A stretch of 49,457 bases of DNA from Bacteroidota bacterium. GTDB taxonomy: Bacteria; Bacteroidota; Bacteroidia; Cytophagales; Cyclobacteriaceae. The stretch spans positions 451 through 49,907 of the forward strand of contig JACZXH010000019.1 in NCBI GenBank assembly GCA_022571715.1. The letters are read 5' to 3'. This document shows positions 38,314 through 47,192 of the stretch, piece by piece (position 1 is the first letter of the stretch; each line of letters opens with the position of its first letter). Under the pieces are notes generated by a model, which was not told the origin of the DNA, did no database searches, and saw only the letters and a list, made by a program, of their open reading frames with translations. The translations under genes were made by a program, and so were the position numbers.

Positions 38314-38697
38314 ATGAATATCCCCGAAAAACTCAGATACACAAACGACCACGAGTGGATTAGCATTGATGGTGATATCGTAATTGTTGGAATTACGGAT
38401 TTTGCCCAGGGAGAACTTGGAGATATTGTTTATGTTGAAATCGAAACAAAAGGTGATAATATAATCAAGGGCGATGTTTTTGGCACCGTAGAAGCTGTTA
38501 AAACGGTTTCTGACCTGCTTATGCCATTGTCTGGAACCATTGAAGAAGTAAATAGCGCCCTGGAAGATAATCCAGAGGTTGTTAATGAAGATTGCTATGG
38601 AAAAGGCTGGATGATCAAAATTAAATTAACTGGTAATCCGAACGAATTGGATGAATTGCTAACTGCAGAAAAATATAAAACTGTCATCGGAGATTAA
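38314..38697 (+). CDS. gcvH: Glycine cleavage system H protein
   Basis: The 127-residue protein carries the lipoyl lysine (Lys63 in GTVEAVKTVSDL) that shuttles the aminomethyl group between the P, T and L proteins. The family start is NIPEKLRYTNDHEWI, so ATG 38314 is used and not an upstream TTG extension. It sits just after sprA, as usual in Cytophagales. The kbl/threonine dehydrogenase pair at 14427-16704 also produces glycine. Confidence 0.96.
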   Translation: MNIPEKLRYTNDHEWISIDGDIVIVGITDFAQGELGDIVYVEIETKGDNIIKGDVFGTVEAVKTVSDLLMPLSGTIEEVNSALEDNPEVVNEDCYGKGWMIKIKLTGNPNELDELLTAEKYKTVIGD

Positions 38698-38912
38698 AAG
38701 AATTACCTTCATTTAGCAATTGTTATAAGTTAATAATCGGGATTCGTAATAGAGATAACAGTCTGAAAAATCCAGACATATCCGGGAATAATTTCCCTGA
38801 TCGTATATGAATTGTTGCATTTTCTAATAAAAAATTCAATGGTTAGTGTTGATGTTAAGGCCGTAAGTTTCTTATATTTGATTTCGTACAAACTTAAAAC
38901 CGAAAAAAAACC
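38698..38912 (+). promoter_or_regulatory. gcvH-tonB gap with tonB1 promoter
   Basis: A TTG at 38849-38851 is followed 21 bases later by TATATTTG (38873-38880), a good match to the Bacteroidota -33/-7 pair. The ATG is at 38913, giving a leader of about 25 bases. I see no gene in the other 150 bases. Confidence 0.6.
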
Positions 38913-39587
38913 ATGGTAGATAAGAAATCACCAGAAGCTGATGTAACAAGAAAATCTAGCCTTTACCTCAGTATCGGCTTGGTTGTAAGCTTATTAGTAG
39001 TAAATACCGCATTTGAATGGAGGTTTTATGACGATGGCGCCCTTGCTGATCTGGGACAGGTGACCGATGACTTCGAAGAAATGCTTGACATCCCTCCTAC
39101 AGAACAGCCACCTCCACCTCCTCCCAAAATTCAGCAGCCGGAAATCATTGAAGTGCCAGATGAGGAAGAGATAGAAGATGAAATTGAAGTGAATCTTGAT
39201 GTGGAAATCACCGAAGAAAGTGCCATTGAACAAATTGTATTTGAAGAACCCGTAGAAGAAGAGGTTGCCGACGAAGTATTTACCATCGTTGAACAACAAC
39301 CTGTATATCCGGGTGGAATGCGTGCCTTTTACCAGTTTGTTCAGAAAAAGCTCAAATATCCATCCCAGGCAAGGAGAATGGGCATCGAAGGAAGAGTGTT
39401 TGTTCAGTTTGTTGTTGATAAAAAAGGAAACATTACTGAAGTGGTAGCTGTGAGAGGTATAGGCGCCGGATGCGATGTAGAAGCCGTACGGGTTATTAAA
39501 AGTTCACCTAAATGGAAAGCCGGGAAGCAAAGAGGTAAAGCTGTGAAAGTAAGAATGATTTTACCTATTACTTTTAAACTTGGCTGA
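38913..39587 (+). CDS. Energy transducer TonB, copy 1
   Basis: The 224-residue TonB-family protein has one membrane segment (about 16-33), a Pro-rich stretch (PPTEQPPPPPPK, about 61-72), an acidic linker (EEEIEDEIEVNLDVEITEE), and a TonB_C domain (about 130-224, PVYPGGMRAFYQFVQKKLKYP ... PITFKLG). It would couple the proton motive force (with ExbBD) to outer membrane receptors; neither exbBD nor a receptor is in the window. A terminator follows. Confidence 0.93.
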   Translation: MVDKKSPEADVTRKSSLYLSIGLVVSLLVVNTAFEWRFYDDGALADLGQVTDDFEEMLDIPPTEQPPPPPPKIQQPEIIEVPDEEEIEDEIEVNLDVEITEESAIEQIVFEEPVEEEVADEVFTIVEQQPVYPGGMRAFYQFVQKKLKYPSQARRMGIEGRVFVQFVVDKKGNITEVVAVRGIGAGCDVEAVRVIKSSPKWKAGKQRGKAVKVRMILPITFKLG

Positions 39588-39607
39588 TTTCTGATATAAT
39601 GTATTTT

Positions 39608-39636
39608 AACCCTGGAAAATTATTTCAGGGTTTTAT
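39608..39636 (+). terminator. Terminator after tonB copy 1
   Basis: AACCCTG (39608-39614) pairs with CAGGGTT (39626-39632) around an 11-base loop and is followed by TTATTTTG. It separates the two tonB copies, so copy 2 probably has its own promoter. Confidence 0.65.
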
Positions 39637-39648
39637 TTTGTAATGTAT

Positions 39649-39690
39649 AACTAATTACTTAGTTTTATAATTAAATACTTAGTTAATTAT
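39649..39690. promoter_or_regulatory. Two palindromes upstream of tonB copy 2
   Basis: AACTAA-TTAC-TTAGTT (39649-39664) is one palindrome, and ATAATTAA-N8-TTAATTAT (39667-39674/39683-39690) is a second. ACTTAGTT occurs in both, at 39657-39664 and 39677-39684, 20 bases apart. The gap to the ATG at 39703 is short. The first palindrome differs by one base from the one at 27225-27240. Confidence 0.5.
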
Positions 39691-39702
39691 AAATTAAATG
39701 CT

Positions 39703-40377
39703 ATGGAACCTAAAAAAAGCCCCGATGCTAACCTCATTGACAAACAAGGAATGTACCTGGCAATTGGCCTGATTGTAAGCCTTACGCTTGTAATTACCGC
39801 ATTTGAATGGCGGTTTTATGACGATGGCTCCCTTGCTGATCTGGGACAGGTGACAGATGACTTCGAAGAGATGCTTGACATTCCGCCTACAGAACAGCCA
39901 CCTCCACCTCCTCCCAAAATTCAGCAGCCGGAAATCATCGAAGTGCCAGATGAAGAAGAGATAGAAGATGATATTGAAGTAAATCTGGATGTGGAAATCA
40001 CAGATGAAAAAGCCATTGAAGCAATTGTATTTGAAGAACCTGTAGAAGAAGAGGTTGCCGATGAAGTATTTAATTTCGTTGAACAACAACCAGTATATCC
40101 GGGTGGAATGGCTGCCTTTTATGTGTATATTCAAAAAAAATTAAAATATCCTTCACGGGCAAGAAGAATGGGCATCGAAGGAAAAGTGTTCGTTCAGTTT
40201 GTGGTTGATAAAAAAGGATTCATTTCAGAAGTAAAAGCTGTGAAAGGTATAGGAGCGGGATGCAATGAAGAAGCCGTACGGGTTATTAAAAGTTCACCTA
40301 AATGGAAGGCCGGGAAGCAAAGAGGTAAAGCTGTGAAAGTAAGAATGATGCTGCCTATTACCTTTAAACTTGGCTGA
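39703..40377 (+). CDS. Energy transducer TonB, copy 2
   Basis: It is also 224 residues, with the same architecture as copy 1 and no gaps in the alignment. I count 35 mismatches, about 84% identity. The differences cluster in the first 30 residues (membrane segment) and in the TonB_C surface residues (for example MAAFYVYIQ versus MRAFYQFVQ); the Pro-rich part is identical. The pair looks like a duplication with some divergence in receptor contacts. It is separately controlled because of the terminator and palindromes upstream. Confidence 0.93.
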   Translation: MEPKKSPDANLIDKQGMYLAIGLIVSLTLVITAFEWRFYDDGSLADLGQVTDDFEEMLDIPPTEQPPPPPPKIQQPEIIEVPDEEEIEDDIEVNLDVEITDEKAIEAIVFEEPVEEEVADEVFNFVEQQPVYPGGMAAFYVYIQKKLKYPSRARRMGIEGKVFVQFVVDKKGFISEVKAVKGIGAGCNEEAVRVIKSSPKWKAGKQRGKAVKVRMMLPITFKLG

Positions 40378-40391
40378 ACAGCAAGGGATTT

Positions 40392-40430
40392 AAAGATCAA
40401 AGAATATTCAGCAATTGCTCTTTGATCTTT
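40392..40430. terminator. Hairpin at the end of convergent tonB2 and yicC
   Basis: AAAGATCAAAG (40392-40402) and CTTTGATCTTT (40420-40430) are perfect 11-base arms with a 17-base loop. The hairpin begins 15 bases after the tonB2 stop and overlaps the last codons and stop of yicC (40397), so it is partly coding. It likely serves both directions. Confidence 0.65.
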
Positions 40431-41275
40431 TCAAGCTCATCTTTCATTTGAACAACAAGTTTTTGTATTTCAGCGTTGTTTGCCTTGGACCCAATGGTGT
40501 TAATCTCCCTGCCTATCTCCTGACTGATAAATCCTAATTTTTTCCCACTACTTTCTGATCCAGCCATAACCTCTCTGAAAAAATTCAAATGACTTTCGAG
40601 CCTGTTCAGCTCTTCGGTTATATCCAGTTTTTCGATAAAATATAACAACTCCTGCTCAAACCGGTTATGGTCCATTTTGTCCTCACCAATCACTTCAGAG
40701 AGGTTATTGTTTATTCGTTCGCGAATGCGATCGATTCGTTGAGGATCAAGTTTTTTAATTACTGTACGCAAATCATCTATTAATATTACCGAATCATTTA
40801 TTTTAGGTACAAGGCTTTCTCCTTCATCTGTTCTGTACCTGTCGCATTCATCGAGGCATTTTTTAATAACAGATTTGAATTCGGGCCAGATTCGTTCGGA
40901 TATATCAGTGTTTATATTAGTTGTAATAACATCAGGTTGCTGAATGGCCATTTTGAATATATCCGTTTCGCAGGCATTCACACTGTCGGCAAGTTCTTTA
41001 AGTGAGGCGTAATATGCAGTAAAAAGCTCCTTATTATAAGATTGTCCAGGTTCAGTATTTTCTCTTAAATCAAACTCAGCAACGATTGAAACCTTCCCCC
41101 TTACCAGAATATCTGCAGCAAGATTTCTAATTTCAATATCTTTGTCATAATATGGCTTTGGAAGTCTGATCTGGGCATCAAAAAATTTTGAATTTAGGGA
41201 TTTCACTTCAACAGATGCACTAAACTGCTTGGTTTCGATACGCGAACTACCAAAACCTGTCATGGATTTTAACAT
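40397..41275 (-). CDS. yicC: YicC-family endoribonuclease-like protein
   Basis: The 292-residue protein begins MLKSMTGFGSS, the YicC family hallmark, and ends with the DUF1732 region (FISQEIGREINTIGSKANN). Family members such as E. coli YicC are reported to act on RNA (RNase activity; linked to RyhB decay). It is full-length. The upstream gene on the same strand is the large propeller protein, with a gap of 39 bases. Confidence 0.93.
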   Translation of the reverse strand: MLKSMTGFGSSRIETKQFSASVEVKSLNSKFFDAQIRLPKPYYDKDIEIRNLAADILVRGKVSIVAEFDLRENTEPGQSYNKELFTAYYASLKELADSVNACETDIFKMAIQQPDVITTNINTDISERIWPEFKSVIKKCLDECDRYRTDEGESLVPKINDSVILIDDLRTVIKKLDPQRIDRIRERINNNLSEVIGEDKMDHNRFEQELLYFIEKLDITEELNRLESHLNFFREVMAGSESSGKKLGFISQEIGREINTIGSKANNAEIQKLVVQMKDELEKIKEQLLNIL

Positions 41276-41314
41276 GGTAACTTAAAACAATTTATTATTG
41301 ATGATAGATGGCCG

Positions 41315-44300
41315 TCAGAAATCATACCCTAACGTTACATAAACCCTGGCTTTCCCGACTTCATAGTTTTCAATGGGCCATGCAATATCGAATTTCATAT
41401 AATATCCTAACACCACCGTCCTAAGCCCGGTACCATAGCTTGACAGCCAGGGATTCTTGAAGTTTCTGATTTCTGCCTGAAACGGAGATCCTTCATTTTT
41501 AATAATTTGGGTGTTTACACTGTTCTCGCGTTGAAAAGGAGAAATACCGGTCCACGCTGAACCTACATCAAAAAAGCCGATCAATAGCAGGTTCTTAAAA
41601 AAATTGGATGATATAGGTCCACGATAAAAATACCTGACTATTGGCCATCGGAGTTCGGCATTATATAGCAATACATTTTCGCCAAAAAATGTTGCATAAT
41701 CAAACCCACGCAGACTGGTTACATATTCAATAAATAATAACTGGCTGTTATCTTCGTTCCCTCCTGTGTTCAGAGGATTTCCCTTTTCCTCATAGTTAGT
41801 TTTATTGAAAAACCAGTTATCCATGCCCCCAAGAAGGTATGACTGGGGTTTTTGTCCGAAATATTTGCCATAAAAAATACGTGAGGCAAATACTAGCTCT
41901 CTGTGAATTTTCTGATAATGCCTGAAATCAAGATTTATACTGCTGAAACTTTTGCTGCGGTCACTTACTGCTTCATGATGGATAAACTCCACTTTAGCCC
42001 GCGAACCTTGGATCAAATTCATACCACTTACGATTGTGTTGTCATAAATCAATTCTGATTTAAATCCCAGGTAACTGACAGAGATTTTTTCCGGGAAGGG
42101 GGGGGCAGGTGAGGTCAGTAAGGTTGGGTCAAGGTCTGCATAGCGGGTGAAAGTATAAAACGGTTTAAAGGTAGCTCTTGTTTTTACGGTAAGAGGTAGA
42201 GAAGCGCCAAGTTCAAAAGTGTTTTTTGAATACCGTTGCAATGCACTTTCCGTATTCCAGTAGATTACTTCCCGGTCGTATCTTACGTTATAATCTACGA
42301 GAGTTTTAAGGTATTGATACTCCGCATAAATATCGCCACTCCTCAAGTCGGTTGTGGCCATAACCCCACCATAAAATTTGTGATTCTCCAGCTGGTCATT
42401 CAACTGCGTTTCAATCAAAATCCCAAATCCTTTCAGTGGATCTATCACCATCGAGGTTATCAGATTATTGGCGCTGAAACGTGTTTCATACGGCAACGGT
42501 CCTATTACATTTGATTTTGTCCGTAGTTTCCTGTACTGACTTAAAAACGAATTCCTGTCTTTGGCTTTCTCTACAACTTCCATATCGAATACATAGTTAT
42601 CCGTATCAATAATATCTGTAGGAGTGTCCGTAGTATCCTTTTGGAGTTGGTCGAAATTAAGCTTCACAGGCAGGTCTGATCTTTTTGTCTGCTCCCTCCG
42701 TATTTTACTTCTTTCATTAAGAAACTTCGCCTGCATAATCTGCTGCCTTTTGGTGAGTGGTGTAAATAAATTCTGGTTATAGTCAAAGTCGTCATTAATT
42801 ACAATCCGGTCTTCGTATGAATCCAGCATGACTGCAGCCAGTGTCCTGCTTGAAAAATTAATATCGTAGGATTTAATGCCAGTAATATAATTGGTAACCT
42901 GCCTGTACATGCTGTCTACCAGGCTGTAGTGAAATATATTTACGATACCTCTCTGATCACTTAAATAAAATACTTCATATTCGTTTAAAGGTATGGGTTT
43001 TACATCTTTGCTAACGGTGTTTGTGACCCTGGTAAGAACATCCGTTGTAGTATCAAGATTATAATAAAATATGTTGAAGTTGTTCTCCTCAATTTTAATA
43101 ATATCAACCAAGTCCGTATTTAGGCTGTCGGAGTTTCGATTCGAACTGAATACGATCGTATTAGTGCCGGGCACAAATACCGGATCAAGATCATCAAAAT
43201 GATCATTGGTAAGCTGGCGTATTCTGCCTCTTCTCACGCTCATAAGATATAAATCATTCCGGCCTTTTCGCTCGGCGCTTAAAACAGCCAGCCTGCCATT
43301 GCCATTGAATCCAAATGCTTTTACCTGATCAAATTCCTCAAGATCTGTCGGTATTTTACTTTGTGATACAATGTCATAAAGCCAGAACGTGTAAATGCCT
43401 TTCACTACATTTATTATACCAAGTGTATTATTATCAGCCCAACTGATAAGTGGGACATCATAATCCAGCTCCTGGTTAATCACTTTATACCCCCCGGATA
43501 TCACTTTAATTTGATCGCCTGTTTCTAAATTCCTGACATAAATGTGGTATCTGCCCTTGAAATTTTTTGAGTAGGCTATCTTTTCCCCATTCGGGCTTAA
43601 TTTGATATTATTGAATTTATTATCATTTTTTATCTTTATATCAAGCAAATTTTCCCGCTTTGGCTGCATAAAGTAGTTATTTGCAAAAGATGCCATATCG
43701 ACATAAAACGACTGCCACTCACGTGTAACCTGTTTGAAACTAACACCCAGTGTGTGTGTGATACTTTTCTCAACATTTCTGGTGATTCGAGTAAGCTGGA
43801 GAATATTCTGAATATTGCTTCGTCCGTATTTTTCGACAATGAAATTCCAAATGGATTGACCAATAAATGCGGCATCTTCTCCCGTAAATTTTGATATTTT
43901 CTTGATTTTCCCGTAGCTCATGTAATCCCGCATGTAGTCATCCATTTCAATACTCCAACCTTCAGCCAGATAGTGGGCTACACCATCAACAAACCATTCA
44001 GGAAGATTTAGCAAAAAAGAGTTTTGCCAGGAGTCTGTGAAACTTCCTCCATACATCATTTCATTTACAATCAGTCTTGTGATCTTCATAACCATCTCTT
44101 TCTTGAGACTTGTTATAGTACCCGGATTAGCTATTTCGACATAACTTTTTGAGAAATTTGTCTGCCCGCCAACCGTAAACACTTTGTCGCTTACCCCCAC
44201 ATTACTTTGCTGTAGATCCGATATAGAATTGTAGAGGAAAATCTTGGTTTTGAAATAGGGACTGTGACCTATTGTTTCCGTAATACGTTCAAACTGCTCT

Positions 44301-44518
44301 TCGATATAACCGATAATTTCTTCGGCCGGTTTTTCACCTCCTTCATAATAATAAATATCAAAGTTTTCCGAACTGTAAAACTTCCAGTTGAAAGTTTTGT
44401 ATTGCATCCTGTTTTTGCCAAATGATTCGCGGGCCTGTTGCGCACAGACTGATCCCAACCCAGCAATTAACAACATGCACAGCAAAAGCTTATGAACGGT
44501 ATGTATCAACTTATTCAT
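41315..44518 (-). CDS. Large peptidase-MA-like/beta-propeller/barrel protein
   Basis: From ATG 44518 the protein has 1067 residues with a signal peptide (MNKLIHTVHKLLLCMLLIAGLGSVCA). The order is a peptidase-MA-like N-terminal domain (to about 270), TolB-like PD40 propeller blades (about 290-620: LSPNGEKIAYSKN, GTNTIVFSSNR), and an Omp85/BamA-like barrel (about 690 to the aromatic C-terminus TLGYDF). The peptidase site lacks HExxH: the position reads VNEMMY, so it should be catalytically dead. Such proteins are common in Cytophagales and of unknown function. An upstream ATG at 44554 would add a non-signal extension and is not used. Confidence 0.8.
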   Translation of the reverse strand: MNKLIHTVHKLLLCMLLIAGLGSVCAQQARESFGKNRMQYKTFNWKFYSSENFDIYYYEGGEKPAEEIIGYIEEQFERITETIGHSPYFKTKIFLYNSISDLQQSNVGVSDKVFTVGGQTNFSKSYVEIANPGTITSLKKEMVMKITRLIVNEMMYGGSFTDSWQNSFLLNLPEWFVDGVAHYLAEGWSIEMDDYMRDYMSYGKIKKISKFTGEDAAFIGQSIWNFIVEKYGRSNIQNILQLTRITRNVEKSITHTLGVSFKQVTREWQSFYVDMASFANNYFMQPKRENLLDIKIKNDNKFNNIKLSPNGEKIAYSKNFKGRYHIYVRNLETGDQIKVISGGYKVINQELDYDVPLISWADNNTLGIINVVKGIYTFWLYDIVSQSKIPTDLEEFDQVKAFGFNGNGRLAVLSAERKGRNDLYLMSVRRGRIRQLTNDHFDDLDPVFVPGTNTIVFSSNRNSDSLNTDLVDIIKIEENNFNIFYYNLDTTTDVLTRVTNTVSKDVKPIPLNEYEVFYLSDQRGIVNIFHYSLVDSMYRQVTNYITGIKSYDINFSSRTLAAVMLDSYEDRIVINDDFDYNQNLFTPLTKRQQIMQAKFLNERSKIRREQTKRSDLPVKLNFDQLQKDTTDTPTDIIDTDNYVFDMEVVEKAKDRNSFLSQYRKLRTKSNVIGPLPYETRFSANNLITSMVIDPLKGFGILIETQLNDQLENHKFYGGVMATTDLRSGDIYAEYQYLKTLVDYNVRYDREVIYWNTESALQRYSKNTFELGASLPLTVKTRATFKPFYTFTRYADLDPTLLTSPAPPFPEKISVSYLGFKSELIYDNTIVSGMNLIQGSRAKVEFIHHEAVSDRSKSFSSINLDFRHYQKIHRELVFASRIFYGKYFGQKPQSYLLGGMDNWFFNKTNYEEKGNPLNTGGNEDNSQLLFIEYVTSLRGFDYATFFGENVLLYNAELRWPIVRYFYRGPISSNFFKNLLLIGFFDVGSAWTGISPFQRENSVNTQIIKNEGSPFQAEIRNFKNPWLSSYGTGLRTVVLGYYMKFDIAWPIENYEVGKARVYVTLGYDF

Positions 44519-44568
44519 TATCAGCATCTGACTGACATATAGTTTAAAATACAAAGTTAAAGTTTTAA

Positions 44569-45621
44569 TTAAATATAGCGTTTAATATCTACCTCCCTGT
44601 CCAATTGTATATCATTTTCTAAATGATTAAGCAATTGATTTGCAAAAAAGGGCGCCAATGTCACTCCTTTTGCTCCCAAGCCATTAAAAATAACAAATGT
44701 TTTTGCATTTGGGTGCATTCCCAGAAAAGGTCTTCTGTCTTGTGTGGCGGGCCTCATTCCGGCCGTATGGCCAATAACTTTAAAATCAGGTTTAAAAAAC
44801 TTTGCCAGCTTGCTCAAAATCTGTTTTTTGCCAGCTGCAGTTGGCCCGGGATCCACAATGATATTATCATACGTAGACCCGACTTTGCAAATTCCATTTC
44901 CTAAATGAATTATAAAAACTCCTTTATTGAAAATTACATCAAATTCCTTTCCGGTACCAATAATTAACACTTCTCCCTTTAAACGTTTGAAAGGTAAAAA
45001 CTCCCACAACTTCTGACTTTTAGCTGCCGTTCCCTCACAAAGAATAACCTTCTTTGCCTTGTAATTCCTATAAACGATGCCATCCTTAATTCGTTCAATT
45101 TTATCAGGTATAAATCGCGCATGTTGATAACTGTTCTGTTCTTTTAAAAAGCATTTAACAGCATTCAGATATGCAGGAATATCCAGATATCCCGAGTTTT
45201 TGAGCATCAGCCCTCCATACGGGTTTTTAATCAACCCATAATACTTTTCTTCCGAATACAGCGAGTCAATATATGATGTATAACCTGCCTCAGTCCATTT
45301 TGCCATCCAATCATTCTGCTCGTATAAGGTATCAAATGGCCGGTAAATGTTTTGTTCGTAAAAAAATCTTCGGTTTAAAAGCGACTCCGTATCCTTAAAA
45401 TAAGCGCGCATAAATGGAAACAACAGGTCAGCTTTCCATGTTTTAACCCATTTTCTGCCTGTGATGGGGTTAAACAAACCTGCTGCAACGTGTGAGGAAT
45501 CATTCTTATTCGGAAGATCAAAAACCACAAATTTTTTATCCCTCCGAAATAAGTGCATTGCCAGGGCGCTTCCGGCCAACCCCTGACCCACGACAATATA
45601 GTCAAGCGAAATACGCTGCAT
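44569..45621 (-). CDS. FAD-dependent oxidoreductase (DAO family)
   Basis: The 350-residue flavoprotein has the N-terminal FAD motif VVGQGLAGSALA (GxGxxG at 12-17) and a C-terminal AGMRPATQDRRPFLGMHP segment typical of the DAO/glycine oxidase fold, with GLGAKGVTLAPFFA near the end. It would oxidise an amine or amino acid; the substrate cannot be read. It is 50 bases upstream of the propeller gene on the same strand and divergent from the MBL-fold gene. Confidence 0.87.
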   Translation of the reverse strand: MQRISLDYIVVGQGLAGSALAMHLFRRDKKFVVFDLPNKNDSSHVAAGLFNPITGRKWVKTWKADLLFPFMRAYFKDTESLLNRRFFYEQNIYRPFDTLYEQNDWMAKWTEAGYTSYIDSLYSEEKYYGLIKNPYGGLMLKNSGYLDIPAYLNAVKCFLKEQNSYQHARFIPDKIERIKDGIVYRNYKAKKVILCEGTAAKSQKLWEFLPFKRLKGEVLIIGTGKEFDVIFNKGVFIIHLGNGICKVGSTYDNIIVDPGPTAAGKKQILSKLAKFFKPDFKVIGHTAGMRPATQDRRPFLGMHPNAKTFVIFNGLGAKGVTLAPFFANQLLNHLENDIQLDREVDIKRYI

Positions 45622-45697
45622 GTATGTATCTCCGCATTTGGTTATTCACCTATTATCTTACAAATTTGAATCAAAATGACTTAACATCCCTGAAACA

Positions 45698-46354
45698 GTG
45701 ATCCAAATAAAAGTATTTGTTTTTAATCCTTTCATGGAAAACACATTTGTGGTATTTGACGCAACAAAAGAGGCGCTTATTATCGACCCCGGTTGTTACG
45801 AGGACTATGAAAAGAAAGAGCTGACGGATTATATCAAAAGCAATGCCTTAAAAGTGGTGAGGCTTATTAACACACACTGTCACATTGATCACTGCCTTGG
45901 AAATGCCTTTATCAAGCAAACATTTAATGTACCTCTTGCTATTCATAAAAGTGAAGAAATAGTCCTCAAGTCGGTCGAGTCTTATGCACCTGCGTATGGA
46001 TTTCCGAACTATGAATCCACTGATGCCGACTCATTTCTCGAAGAAGGCGAGGTGATAACATTTGGTAGCAGCAGCTTTGAAGTGATATTTGTGCCGGGAC
46101 ATTCACCTGGACACATTGCACTAGTAAACCAGGAGCAAAATATTTGCATCAGCGGCGATGTATTGTTTGAGAACAGTATAGGAAGAACGGATCTGCCGGG
46201 TGGCAATCTGGATACGTTACTGATAAGTATTCGTAGTAAAATATTTTCTCTTGATGATGATACCGTTGTACATTCCGGACACGGACCTTTAACTACCATA
46301 GGGAAGGAAAAAATTTCTAACCCATTTTGCGGTAAATATGCCTCTATCAACTGA
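45698..46354 (+). CDS. MBL-fold metallo-hydrolase (glyoxalase II-like)
   Basis: The 218-residue protein has the zinc site THCHIDH (59-65), VPGHSPGH near 135, CISGDVLF and a final VHSGHGP. These are the five metal-binding motifs of the glyoxalase II-like MBL subfamily. In Bacteroidota it is found beside pssA. The substrate is unknown; thioesters are likely from family. The start is GTG, matching the family N-terminus. pssA starts 15 bases later. Confidence 0.9.
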   Translation: MIQIKVFVFNPFMENTFVVFDATKEALIIDPGCYEDYEKKELTDYIKSNALKVVRLINTHCHIDHCLGNAFIKQTFNVPLAIHKSEEIVLKSVESYAPAYGFPNYESTDADSFLEEGEVITFGSSSFEVIFVPGHSPGHIALVNQEQNICISGDVLFENSIGRTDLPGGNLDTLLISIRSKIFSLDDDTVVHSGHGPLTTIGKEKISNPFCGKYASIN

Positions 46355-46368
46355 TTTTCAAAAACGCG

Positions 46369-47070
46369 TTGAACCTTAACCCGATATCACACATACCGAA
46401 TATGCTCACACTGGCCAATCTGCTATGTGGGTGTGCGGGTATTGTGCTGGTATTTTCAGGTCATCCCGAAAATGCTGCAATGCTGATCTGGATAGCTGCC
46501 GTATTCGATTTTCTTGATGGCGCTGCTGCTCGTATTCTCAAAATAAACTCTGAAATTGGAAAAGAACTTGATTCATTGGCGGATATGGTAACTTTTGGTG
46601 TACTGCCGTCCATAATCATGTTTCAACTCATAAGCGAACTAACCAGCAACCCGATTCTACCATGGATTTCATTCAGTATTGCCTTGTTTTCGGCGTTGAG
46701 GCTGGCCAAATTCAATACGGATGACAGGCAAAGCGAACAATTTATCGGACTGCCTACCCCGGCTAGTGCTTTTTTTATAAGTGGACTACCGTTTATGTTG
46801 AACCAGAATTTTAAGGGATTAAACCACCTCTTGAATGCAGAGATATTAGCAGTAATCAGTATCATTTTATCATTGCTTCTTGTTTCCAGACTACCGCTTA
46901 TTAGCCTTAAATTCAAAAATTTTACTTGGAAACAAAACGCATTCCGGTATGTTTTTTTAGCAGTCAGCGTGGTCATGCTCCTTGTATGGAATGTGTTTGC
47001 CATTCCGGGAGTCATCATGATTTATATCCTGTTGTCATTATTGAGCCAAGTAATAACGTCATATAAATAA
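46369..47070 (+). CDS. pssA: CDP-diacylglycerol-serine O-phosphatidyltransferase
   Basis: The 233-residue membrane enzyme makes phosphatidylserine from CDP-diacylglycerol and serine. The CDP-alcohol phosphatidyltransferase motif is complete: Asp47, Asp50-Gly51, Ala54-Arg55, Gly64, Asp68 and Asp72 (DFLDGAAAR ... GKELDSLAD). Six to eight membrane segments follow the pattern of the family. The start is TTG 46369, giving the usual HIPNMLTLANL start; ATG 46402 would trim it. Confidence 0.94.
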   Translation: MNLNPISHIPNMLTLANLLCGCAGIVLVFSGHPENAAMLIWIAAVFDFLDGAAARILKINSEIGKELDSLADMVTFGVLPSIIMFQLISELTSNPILPWISFSIALFSALRLAKFNTDDRQSEQFIGLPTPASAFFISGLPFMLNQNFKGLNHLLNAEILAVISIILSLLLVSRLPLISLKFKNFTWKQNAFRYVFLAVSVVMLLVWNVFAIPGVIMIYILLSLLSQVITSYK

Positions 47071-47192
47071 TGTCGCTAAATCTTGCCATCTCCTAAAGTT
47101 ATCATGCGAAACAAGGTGGTTATTTCTTATGTCAGGTTCACGTAAACAAATTGACTGCTTGATCTTCAGTAAGAATTAATCGAAATTTATTA
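47071..47192. other. Gap between convergent pssA and DUF4956 gene
   Basis: I see no clear hairpin, promoter or gene in these 122 bases. Confidence 0.4.

Noticed and set aside
40397-47192. tRNA or small RNA genes in gaps
   Set aside because: No cloverleaf-like arms or conserved TTCRA loop was noticed in the gaps examined by eye; a tRNAscan-SE or Infernal run would be decisive.
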